NCBI GenBank assembly: GCA_010093605.1
Contig: MU004190.1
Coordinates: forward strand, 1,571,599-1,635,598
Origin: Lophium mytilinum
Taxonomy: Eukaryota; Ascomycota; Dothideomycetes; Mytilinidiales; Mytilinidiaceae
Length of the DNA stretch: 64,000 nt
Reading direction: 5' to 3'
The translations under genes were made by a program, and so were the position numbers. The notes beneath the pieces were generated by a model. The model was given only the letters and a program-made list of their open reading frames with translations, was not told the origin of the DNA and ran no database searches. Shown one piece after another: positions 52,723 to 61,420 of the stretch. How positions within the stretch are numbered: the stretch's first letter is position 1; every line of letters starts with the position of its first letter.

Positions 52723-54753
52723 ATGGAGCACTTGATCTCCACCATCAGGAAGATATGGGTACCGCTGCCGGATTCTCTCATACCCATCGACATCTCTCCA
52801 CGCAAAGACTACAATCCCCACCAAATCAATCTTTCCCACTGGCCGCCCATTGATCTGCTACAACGTGTCCAGATCATCGCCCAGGTTATTGGAGAGAAGG
52901 ATTATTTGTATGCGCACGCGCGCATGCGGCGCGCTGTGGATATTCGCATTAGAGAGACCGAAGAAGATGGAGAGAAATACTGCGGCGAGCGCCTGAAATT
53001 GTTTGAGGCACAAGATGCCTCCGCTCTGATCAAGGAGCTCCGACTTGAAAAGCAAGGCCGCTCGAAAGCGCCATGTAGAGCTGCGGTGCTGGCGGAGTAT
53101 GGAGGCGCCGCCGACCCTTCGATGGATCCAAAGCCTCCGAAACCTATCACTGAAGGGCCTCCGGCTGCTGGAGAGTATTCGGGTAAGCAGCAAGCAACGG
53201 GGAACTGCGAACGCGATGACATCAATCAGCACTTCTCTAACTCAGCCAATCATCCACCATTTCGGAATCCTACTCCAGAGCCATCGGCAGCGCAGATTCA
53301 GGTCCAGTCAGAGATTGATGTCGATTCAGAAGGTCTTCGCGAGACGACGGACAGTTCTACGCGCATCGGGCTTCACACATCACCACACTTGCATGCGGCT
53401 CAATATTTGGCGCCCACGCAACCTGTACTTGCGACACATGTACAAAAGCGGAAGTGGGACGGAGGGGGCCCACCGCCAGAAAGCACTCGAAACATTAGGC
53501 GGATCCCCCAATCTTGGCTGTCGTCGATGCAAACAAGCGAAGAAGACCTGCCGGGACTATATAGGAAACATGACAACGTCGACCCCTTTGCGCCTGAAAA
53601 TGGGCAGGACCACCGCGCAAAGATCCCCAGCATAGAAAGCAGCATTGTCGGCCAGAAGCCTGCCGCACCAGATACCACAGCGAGCCAACCTACTAGCCCT
53701 TTCGTAGCCCCACCAATGCATTACTCAAGTAACATGAGCTCTGCGCTGCCTCAAAGCTCTCCCCTGACAGAAGTAGTCAGTCTTGAAATGTCTGCACCCC
53801 CATCAAGACCTCCACATGCTTCCAGGCGTCGCAAGAAGTCTCCACCACGTCGACCTACGCAAGAAGAACTCGCAAGTGATGAAGCCGATGACGATCCTTT
53901 TGACGGAATTATCCCAGGAAGACAACCTGCCCTTCCCAACAGAAGCGATAACCTGACCGCGCAAGTTGTTGCCCTCAAGCTCGAAAATGAACGTTTGAAA
54001 GCAGGCCAAGCCAGTCTACACGAGTCGCTTGCAATTTTAGTCAGAGACCTACATCAACGGCAAAGTGAAGTCAACGCGCTGAAGGCTAGAAAGGCCAGTG
54101 CACCGCAGCTTCCCAAGTCCTTGAAGGCGTCTGAGGACAGGGTCAAGGAGCTTGAGAAGGAGATTCGAGATCTCCAGTCGCGCCCTCTCACCATCAATGA
54201 GTTCTTTGTGCAGACGCTGGAGGAGCTACGGGAGCGGATGCTTTTGTCTTTCTCTGACGAAGAGGGAACTGTCGATAACGAGGATATCAAGAAACTGAAG
54301 GGCGCTATCCATGCTACTAGCAAAGGCCTCTCAGACGATGAAGTCTTGCGTGAACACCTCGGTCGTGACGAAGAGATTAGAGAGAAGGCCGACCAGAAAT
54401 TGGAGACGGCGGAGACGACCCTTCAGGACTACCTTGAAGCTCTCGATTCGGATGTTCACGCTGAGCTCATGACATTGATTGGCGATGTCGCAAATGCACG
54501 GGAATCAGCTGTCGCTGCCGAACGCGATGAGGAGCGATCACAGCAACGCTTGTCCAGACATAACATGATGAGGATACGCGCGGAGCAGTACAAATATTTG
54601 GCAGAGGAGAAACATGGGGGGCTTCATATCGATCCCCTCATGAGGGACTTGCTTGTTCCCGCAGTGAGGTTTAAGCAAGCGGTTGAGCCTTCAACCGGCG
54701 GCGAAACTGGGATAACAACTAGATCTGGTCGCAGCATAGGTGGAAATGGATAA
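52723..54753 (+). CDS. Large lineage-specific coiled-coil protein
   Basis: 676 residues, one exon, from MEHLISTIRKIW at 52723. The same frame is open for 96 codons more, back to 52435 inside the tRNA-like element; those residues look like translated leader and are left out. Residues 1-160 are helical (INLSHWPPIDLLQRVQIIAQ, then LRLEKQGRSK). Residues 160-420 are disordered with a basic RRRKKSPPRRP (NLS-like) followed by acidic ASDEADDDPFDG. From about residue 415 to 640 there is a long coiled coil (VVALKLENERLKAGQASLHE, then RVKELEKEIRDLQSRPL and EKADQKLETAETTLQDYLEA), ending in a Gly-rich tail. No recognised family. Confidence 0.7.
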   Translation: MEHLISTIRKIWVPLPDSLIPIDISPRKDYNPHQINLSHWPPIDLLQRVQIIAQVIGEKDYLYAHARMRRAVDIRIRETEEDGEKYCGERLKLFEAQDASALIKELRLEKQGRSKAPCRAAVLAEYGGAADPSMDPKPPKPITEGPPAAGEYSGKQQATGNCERDDINQHFSNSANHPPFRNPTPEPSAAQIQVQSEIDVDSEGLRETTDSSTRIGLHTSPHLHAAQYLAPTQPVLATHVQKRKWDGGGPPPESTRNIRRIPQSWLSSMQTSEEDLPGLYRKHDNVDPFAPENGQDHRAKIPSIESSIVGQKPAAPDTTASQPTSPFVAPPMHYSSNMSSALPQSSPLTEVVSLEMSAPPSRPPHASRRRKKSPPRRPTQEELASDEADDDPFDGIIPGRQPALPNRSDNLTAQVVALKLENERLKAGQASLHESLAILVRDLHQRQSEVNALKARKASAPQLPKSLKASEDRVKELEKEIRDLQSRPLTINEFFVQTLEELRERMLLSFSDEEGTVDNEDIKKLKGAIHATSKGLSDDEVLREHLGRDEEIREKADQKLETAETTLQDYLEALDSDVHAELMTLIGDVANARESAVAAERDEERSQQRLSRHNMMRIRAEQYKYLAEEKHGGLHIDPLMRDLLVPAVRFKQAVEPSTGGETGITTRSGRSIGGNG

Positions 54754-54825
54754 ATCTTGCAGGGTGTGTATCTTCTCGTGCGGAAAACACCGCGTATGAT
54801 GGCTGTGTAGGTATATATGTATTGT

Positions 54826-54975
54826 CAGTCCCCAGTGTCTGAAGTGACGTAGCAGGGTATCAAGTTTGTCAAAATGATAGTCGTGTGCTTTATATGAATG
54901 GTTTAAAGCCCTTCAAACGGCGTCCAGACAGTAGCAGTTTACTTCGCTTCTGTCACGAATCAGTTCTATGTTGTG
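54826..54975. repeat. Direct repeat R, copy a
   Basis: About 150 bp with GTCAAAATGATAGTCGTGTG and CCCTTCAAACGGCGTCCAGA then CAGTAGCAG. Matches 57310-57460 along its length and 55695-55765 in part. Confidence 0.75.
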
Positions 54976-55271
54976 AGATAGCTATGTAAGTGTACATACT
55001 AAGCCGCGCTTTTACTATGTAACCCTGTACTCTGTACTTCAAAAGGAGCTTTAGCTCTTGATCTCTCATTTTGGAGAGAAGAAATCAGTTTGGAGGTCCT
55101 GTAGACGAGACGAAACTCATACACAACTCAACGTAAAAGTAGAGTTGCTAATGAGGCAGTGAGATAGATTGTACAGGATGGTTAGCTATGAACCAGAAAG
55201 CCATACTATGTAAGACCCACAGACACTTCAATCTATATATTGAAGTGTATGTGACGCACGATCCATAATTT

Positions 55272-55720
55272 TCACTTCTGCGCCAAGATCTCCGCCATTC
55301 TTGCAATGTTTTCGGCCATCGTGATCATTTCCCGTTCCGAGCAGGCCACCCTTGTCTCCAGATGTCCGACTTTTCCATTGGCCTGCGCAAGCCCTCCTTG
55401 GAGACTGTGAATGGTTCCATACGCTTCGCTTAATCTCTCCGCCGTCGCCTTCCCCTTGCGCTGCTCGGCAGCCTTTGAACTCTGAATACGCTTTATCTGA
55501 GTCCTCTGATAGCGTAAGTTGATCCACACGGCTTTAGCCTCGTGATCGTTTCTCACTAGATCAACTTACATTAGTATTTCGTATCACTAGTTTCAGCGTT
55601 GAACGCAGTTTGTACTGCCTCAATGCCTAAGGCCTCACTACGCGAGACGGAATAGAACGTCAGCTATGGAACTTACCGCGCGGAGAGATCCACGTGTGCC
55701 TCATCTGAATGGTTTGAGGT
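55272..55720 (-). pseudogene. Decayed coiled-coil gene module
   Basis: The minus-strand segment 55272-55548 encodes a coiled coil (RNDHEAKAVWINLRYQRTQI, then RLSEAYGTIHSLQGGLAQ) ending in AEILAQK and looks like a last exon. Upstream, splice-site-like signals (GCGCG|GTAAGTTCC near 55680; CGCGTAG; CTAAT|GTAAGTTGATCTAG near 55565) would define two small exons, but no combination keeps an open frame: the middle one runs into TAA just before its donor. It lies between two copies of repeat R, next to the intact gene at 56021-56953, so it is probably a broken relative. A short intact protein from 55556 is the alternative. Confidence 0.4.
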
Positions 55721-55765
55721 CCTTCAAACGGCGTCTGGACAGTAGCAGCATACTTCCCTTATATT
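55695..55765. repeat. Direct repeat R, copy b (partial)
   Basis: Contains TGAATGGTTTGAGGTCCTTC then AAACGGCGTCTGGACAGTAG, matching copies at 54826 and 57310. Confidence 0.7.
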
Positions 55766-56020
55766 ATGAATGAGTTGTACTATGCGTTCTCTACGTAGCA
55801 CCTGTCCAAGAGCTATGTGCAACAGCTCTATAATCGCGATTGTTTGGGGAATCAATACAACTATGAAGGATCCAGGTTTTGACACTATTCCTGGCGCTTT
55901 ACAAAACTGAGACTTCCTTTTGGAAACATTAGGCTATCGTTTTTTGGGAACAGAAACACCGTATGAGGTGGCTTTGTAAGTATACTAGTTATCTCCGGTG
56001 TCACTCTCTATGCCTAATCT

Positions 56021-56953
56021 TTATTCTGCCTTCTCCCGCAGCAGCCTAACCTCTTCCTGGAGGGCTTGATTCTCCGCCTCTAATGCCGCAATTTTCAACT
56101 CCATTTTACTATACGCCTCACTATGCGCCTCATCCTTATCCTTGATCGTCTCACGTAGTCCGAGTATTTCCTCCTCCATCTCAGTCATTTCAACTACAAA
56201 CATCAAATATTAGCATTCGTACATCTAATTTCACATCCTAAGATGCCAGCTGCAAGACCTAGAGACTCCCTAAGATGTCAGAGTGTGCCCCAACATCGGA
56301 AATATTCGAGGTACACATCTTAATCTAGGAATTTTAGAGTCTAGAGCTAGGCAGGTTGGATTTGAAAGATAGGATAATAAGAAAACATACCAGAAAGAGA
56401 CTCCACGGTCGGCTCCGTCACCAGATCCTCCGGCATAACTAATCGCTCATCTTCACTGTCCGAGCGCTCACTACAGGCTACGAAAATCTATTAGTACGTT
56501 ACTTTGCTCCAAAAACGATATACTACCAAAAAAACCTTGATACAATAGTATCTAGACTCTCTTAAGTATGATTACAAGAACACTTACTAACGAAGAGGGA
56601 GGGTGACGCCTCCCGGTCTTTTTCCGGCTCCTCCTCCTCCGGCTCCTCCTCCTCCGGCTCCTCCTCCGGCTCCTCCTTCTTCTTCCCAGCCTTTGGGCGG
56701 GCGCGAGGGCGCAGCGCGGAGGTGCCAAGGGCAGCCTTGGGCTTTGGGAGGCGGCGGGGGCGGGGAGTTCGGCTTCCTCTTCCTCCTCCTCCTCCTCCTC
56801 CTCGTTTGGCCTATATGATAGTTAGCATTGCTCTCGACACTGGGGTAAAAACGTGAAATATCTTGATAGAGGAAGCAAAACATTGACCGAAAATATGGGC
56901 AATGTCGTAAAGCTTATGAAGGAATAAGAAGGATAACGTACAAATGTCACCAT
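56021..56953 (-). CDS. Small charged coiled-coil protein, paralogue of the 33.3 kb gene
   Basis: Minus-strand exons 56942-56953, 56588-56810, 56391-56477 and 56021-56193; all junctions GT-AG and in frame, 164 residues. Exon 1 is only MVTF. Exon 2 is Gly-rich then basic then Glu-rich (PRPRRLPKPKAALGTSALRP, then KKKEEPEEEPEEEEPEEEEP); its two GGA/GAG runs are trinucleotide repeats. Exon 3 is acidic (CSERSDSEDERLVMPEDLVT). Exon 4 is a coiled coil (VEMTEMEEEILGLRETIKDK, then KMELKIAALEAENQALQEEV). Exon order, phases (0,1,1) and the RPRRLPKP motif match the gene at 33310-34236, as does about 100 bp upstream. Function unknown. Confidence 0.65.
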
Positions 56954-57062
56954 GTTTATGACTATTAAGAGGCTCGTCTTGCAGTCGCTGTGTGAGGCTA
57001 ATGCTACCTGGAGAAAAGAAAAAGGGAATTACTGGAACCTTTATACGGCACCCCAAAGCACT
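56954..57062 (-). promoter_or_regulatory. Conserved promoter/leader block of the paralogue pair
   Basis: TATA box GTATAAAGG reads on the minus strand at 57038-57046, 85 nt before the ATG. The plus-strand sequence GGCTCGTCT, GCTGTGTGA, AAAGGGAATT and GGAACCTTTATACG with CACTAATCTTCAC recurs in the same order at 34241-34330. Confidence 0.65.
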
Positions 57063-57309
57063 AATCTTCACTTCAATCACTATAGCACTAACCTTCACTT
57101 TAGTAGTATTGTGTCTAAGCTGCCGAAAGTGGAGGGAAATCGATGTTCATGATGCGGGCGGGATCCAAGGTGAAGATGGAAAGGTGAAGGTGAAAAGATA
57201 CCGGTGCTCGGCTTGTGACATGAAGTCGCGCAAAAGTTCCCTACCACCGCTATAATGATTCAATTGGCCAGTATATGCTAGGGAAGCGGCTTGTTTATTA
57301 AGATATGTG

Positions 57310-57460
57310 TATATTCGATCACCAGTGCCTGAAGTGGGGTGGCGCGGTATGAAGCTGTCAAAATGATAGTCGTGTGCCTGACGTGAATGGATGGTTTATT
57401 GCCCTTCAAACAACGTCGAGCTAGTGGCAGTAAACTGCACTCCTGTCGCGAATGACTTAT
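57310..57460. repeat. Direct repeat R, copy c
   Basis: Matches 54826-54975 over about 150 bp (CCAGTGCCTGAAGTG; GTCAAAATGATAGTCGTGTG; GCCCTTCAAACAACGTCG; GTCGCGAATGA). Same orientation. Confidence 0.75.
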
Positions 57461-57562
57461 ACATAACATGTACGTTTGGGGGCTGGCTAGTGTGAACTGA
57501 ACTCTAGGTCAGGGATCTTGAAGTCAAGATAGCAACCTAGGACGTAGGAAAAAATCAATACC

Positions 57563-57842
57563 GTAATGTAAAGATCTAGACCTTGTGATTTAGACTTTTA
57601 TTCATGCAACAGACTTGTCTGAGACCGGATCATGCGAGCTATTGCTCTGGGGGTATATACAGCATATTGAAAGGCTTCAGGACGTTTCAGGTTTTTCAAA
57701 TCGCAATGTAAAGATCCAGACGTCGCTAACTAGGTTTGTGTTCATTCACTATGCACCTATCAAATTGCGCGATGTGAGCTATCGCACTGAGGGTGTGTAA
57801 AGCACATGGAAGGGCTTTGGGACCTTCCCAAGAAATCACAGA
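57563..57842. repeat. Diverged tandem pair, period 140 bp
   Basis: GTAATGTAAAGATCTAGAC at 57563 and GCAATGTAAAGATCCAGAC at 57703; later shared blocks are GCGAGCTATTGCTCTGGGGG versus GTGAGCTATCGCACTGAGGG. Most differences are transitions. Confidence 0.7.
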
Positions 57843-58359
57843 TGAATATCATTTCTCGAAGCCTGTGAGTTAGAAGCCGGAGTATAGGACAATTTAACCT
57901 AAATCTCGGACTTCCGAACTCCTTTCCAAGTCCTTGCCATACCTCGCACCGGTAAATATCAACCCACTTTTCCATCTCTAACGAGTTGTCTATACCCCCC
58001 GCACGAAAGTCTAATTACAGTGTTTAAACATTTACATCGCGTCCCTAGACCTAGATTCTTATAATATTGTGAAGCCCGCCAAGGTTTCATCCAAGCCCTC
58101 AGCGCCGCAACTCATACGACGCAACATCTGGCCTGCTCCGAGTTTGACACATGATACACATCCAGCTTTGTAACACCATCTCAAGAGCTACGCATACTAG
58201 CTATATTGTTGCACCTGATTAGAGAATCGATATCAGTAAGCACGCGCTCATTCTTTAATGCTAACCCAGGTGTTCTACATACGAGAGTTCGTCTGGACTT
58301 ATTTGAGGCTTTCGTTGAAAGCCTCTGGAAGACTCAGCCCTCACACTGACAGAGATGCC

Positions 58360-58860
58360 ACTGGAGACAATGTCTACCATCGGCACACCATAATTCCACC
58401 ACTCGGATACCAGCTTTGCTCGCTCGCTACGATCGTAAAGGGTGCCCTAGCTAGGATGTCTTTAGTCAACCAAACCGTAGCCCTATTACCGTCGCGTTGG
58501 ATTTTACATCGTTTTTGAGGTTACCAACCCTACCATGCCACCCCAAGCAGGCGCACGATGTGCCTAAACTGGTAACATAGCACTTCCTGGAGCACTGACG
58601 GTCTTACAGTGACGGTTGTTCGCCACTGCTTAGGGTTCCCCCTCAGGATTGCGGAGATCCAAAGGCGAAGTCGAGGTTCAAGTAGTGTAAATTAGACTAT
58701 CTTTTCTCTAATTGGCTGCTCGGCAGGCAGGCTACCCCCAACAGTAGTGAAAATGCGCTGCTTGAAACTCGACATTGGTCTTAGGCTTTTGATATCCTGT
58801 GAGAATATCCCAAGCAATGGTGGACGAGTCTACGCAGCCTTATGACCGCTCACTATATAC
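58360..58860. mobile_element. MITE-like foldback elements, copies 10-11 (approximate)
   Basis: Blocks typical of the family appear: CACTCGGATACCAGC-GGGTGCCCTAGCTAGGATG (58400-58460), CGCCACTGCTTAGGGTTCCC (58630), GGCAGGCAGGCTACCCCCAA then CAGTAGTG (58730-58758), and AATATCCCAAGCAATGGTGG near 58803. Boundaries are uncertain because two copies overlap or are nested. Confidence 0.45.
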
Positions 58861-59175
58861 GTTCATCTGCTATTGATGGGTATGAGTGTTTTGGGATCCG
58901 ATTATGATCATATTGACCAGCTAGGAAACGAGCTGCGCATCTCAATACTCACGCAAGCAGCTCCCAATGAAGAGTAGGAGTGTACGAATGAGAATTTGTC
59001 ATTTCATTCTACATTGTCCTGTATTCCAGATGCACAATCCCTTGAGGCTTCCGAGCTGTGCGATTCCTTAGCGCCCCCTGATGTCCCCTAACACGCTAGA
59101 AGAAGTTGTGAAGCTACCGATTGGAAAAGGCGGGCAACTCTTAGGGGGGCGACCCTAGATGGTATGGAGCTACCA

Positions 59176-59899
59176 CTAAGTTTTGGAAGGGACGGATGCA
59201 CCGGCAGTGCTACCGGCGAGCCGAATGGGAAGGGTGAAGGTGTGCGCATAGCGTGCCATCTTCTCGTTAGGGCTGTCGGGCTCTGGCGTTGTTTCCGGCT
59301 GTGCTCCGCGCTCCTCCAAACCGGATTCAGTCAGGACAGAAGAGATTTCCCTCTCGCCTCTCTCCTGCTCTTCCGTTTTGAGACCCAGCTTGCCACTGTC
59401 ATCTCTCTCCACCCACTGGGGACCGCTGTCCTGTGTCCTCCCCTTCTGCTTGCCGTTGTGACCCCTCTTGACCTCGTGGATAGACTCGCGCCAAAACATT
59501 GTGCCAGACGCGAGATCAATCTCCTTTTGCCTTGTCTTCATGCTGTCTCGAAGACTCGCTGCACCGAGCTTGATAGCCTCGAGTCTTCGCTTCAACATGG
59601 CCCAACGCACGCCGTCTTGATTTTCCGCTTTCGTGAGCTCCCAACTGGTGAGGGCGATCAGATGTTCGACTTTGTTGAGTTGTTTCTTGTTGGTGTCCTG
59701 TCTTTTCTGGAGCGTTTTGATGTGTGTTCGGGCTCTGGCAGCCAACTGGGGGTATTCCCAAGTTAGCTTAGGGTATTTCCGAACCGGCTGGGAGTACGGC
59801 TGGGAGTACGGCTGGTAGATGGTGAGCTGGCATTGTGGATCATCGCAATCTAGCGAACTGCAGGAAGGCTTAGCAGATATTGCATGAACTCACCTTCAT
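59176..59899 (-). CDS. Lineage-specific basic coiled-coil protein
   Basis: I model two exons, 59894-59899 (ATGAAG) and 59176-59826 (intron 67 nt, GTGAGT...TGCCAG with a TGCTAAG branch motif), 218 residues. The N-terminus then has a QPYS repeat (YQPYSQPYSQPVRKYPKLTW). Residues about 35-120 are helical and basic (ARTHIKTLQKRQDTNKKQLN, then RWAMLKRRLEAIKLGAASLR). The rest is polar and acidic, ending PIRLAGSTAGASVPSKT. An acceptor further upstream exists (GCTAG) but breaks the frame with ATGAAG. No family recognised. The short first exon is the least certain part. Confidence 0.5.
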
Positions 59900-61420
59900 G
59901 TTCGTGATAATTTGAAACGTCAGATAGGTGAGTAAGCTTCAGTTGCACTTAGCAGCGAGATGTTGATGAGTGAGGTGGAAGATAGGGTCAGAGACGAGAA
60001 CAACAAACGCGTCTAACGCGTTCGCGGGTCGGATGAACTTGAACTCCGTGGAGAGGACTTGCGAGGAGATTGATGTTGTGTTGCAGTCCTTTCACTGCCC
60101 CGCGCACGCTACGTAGTTATTTTTATTACTTGAGATCGACGGTATGATCGGAGATTTGGAAGCAAGAGTAGGCTGTTTAGAGCGGTAAATAACCAGTATG
60201 ATAGAATATATTGCGAGAATAGCAGAGTTGCTAGCGATAAGTGGGGGTAGGATGTAGTATGTGTATACTATTAAGTAGATTTCAAAAAAAAAAAGAAAAA
60301 ATAGGTCGCTCCCGCGGTTCGAACCCAGACCTCCCAGGAGGAACAAAAAACAAAAGAAATTGGTTACCAAGGTGCGGTTTGGAATAGCGTGAGCTCTAAC
60401 ACCCCGAGCACATTGCTATGATTGGGAGTGCTATGTCATCGCCCGGCACGGCGTCTAGGATCCTTTGTGATGTGCGGTTTGGTGTAGCGTGAGCTCTAAC
60501 CAACTGAGCAATTGCTGTAGTTGGCTATGTCAGCGCCCGGCACGGATCCCAATTTCTTTGGAACCTGCCAAAATATTTTGGTATTTATACGCCAAAAAGT
60601 CGCTTAGCTCACTTTCACGTGGCAGCCACCCGATATTTCTCCACCACCATCTTTCACCCGCAATCCTCCTTCATCTCCTTTCGACAGCTGCCTGACTAGC
60701 TAATGTAGACCTTGCCAGCGCTTTGTTACCACGCTTCTAACTCTCTCTGTTACTTGTCACTAACAACCAAGTCCTCACGTCTCCACACCCCAGACAGTCA
60801 ACACGTTACCTCATGACTCCTCTATTCGGGCGAGAGGGCTTTTCGCAGTCCTTACCTTTTGGCATTTACGGCAGTCGCCTTACAACCTGTGTGCCACAAG
60901 TGCCAAGTGCAACAGGGTCAAAGCCCGTCCTGACTCCTCTACAGCGAATCCCAATTCGGCGAATGGTTAGTTCCCGACCACGGACTCAATCTATCTACCA
61001 AGGACCTCCTATGGATCTTACTTTGCCTCCACATCACTGAACCTCGTGTCTGGGAATACACTGCCGCATGGTTGCGGTAGTTCTTGGTATTTGATTCGGT
61101 ATATTGAGGACGCAGAAATGGGAGGATGGGGATGCGCGGTCAACAAACGGAGGCGAGAAAGACGAGTGGGAATTGGAAGTTACTGAATATACCACCGTTC
61201 CTATCCTGTTCTTGCGACCTAGACACCACTGTAAGAGATATCCTAGCTACAACGTCTTCACTTAGTCAAAATGTAGTCTCATATCCACTTCGTCGAGTTT
61301 TCCATCTTATCTAGGGCCTTCGAAACCTATCGCATTAGCCTATGCAGTGGCAGAGAGTGCGCTATCTTAAGGCTTGGTAATATACATTCTCCACTACACC
61401 CATCTTTCGTCGTCCTTCAC
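59900..61420. other. Intergenic with tRNA-like element copy 3 and a MITE fragment
   Basis: 1.5 kb. Holds the inverted third copy of the tRNA-like dimer (60316-60590), an A-rich stretch at 60285-60300 and a MITE fragment at about 61205-61375. A frame at 60813-61040 is not recognisable. Confidence 0.5.
60316..60590 (-). repeat. tRNA-like dimer element, copy 3 (inverted)
   Basis: Reading the minus strand: TATA-like GTATAAATAC at 60590-60581, unit 1 at 60543-60472, unit 2 at 60449-60372, B-box GGGTTCGAACC at 60326-60316 followed by a T-rich tract. Unit 1 keeps the best D-arm: TTGCTCAGTTGGTTAGAGC, identical to a standard tRNA D-arm except for one base. Both units open GTGCCGGGCG and end AAACCGCAC. 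Confidence 0.75.

Larger units (their letters stand above)
54754..56020. other. Intergenic with direct repeats and a decayed paralogue
   Basis: 1.27 kb. Holds repeat R copy a (54826-54975), the decayed coiled-coil module (55272-55720) and repeat R copy b (about 55695-55765). Confidence 0.55.
57063..59175. other. 2.1 kb repeat-bearing intergenic region
   Basis: Holds repeat R copy c (57310-57460), a diverged 140 bp tandem pair (57563-57842), and two MITE-like copies in the interval 58360-58860. Short frames are not recognisable. Confidence 0.5.

Noticed and set aside
53045-53635. Alternative frame with CRRCKQAKKTCRD, like a Zn2Cys6 start
   Set aside because: Lies inside the long 676-residue frame in another phase; motif is incomplete and has no following linker or coiled coil of the right kind.
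59176-59766. 200-codon plus-strand frame opposite the coiled-coil gene
   Set aside because: It is the antisense of the minus-strand gene, whose composition and frame are more protein-like.
60813-61040. Frame and nearby AKCNRVKARPD-like sequence resembling part of a Zn2Cys6 domain
   Set aside because: The Cys spacing is wrong, frames shift between the pieces and no downstream gene follows; at most an old relic.
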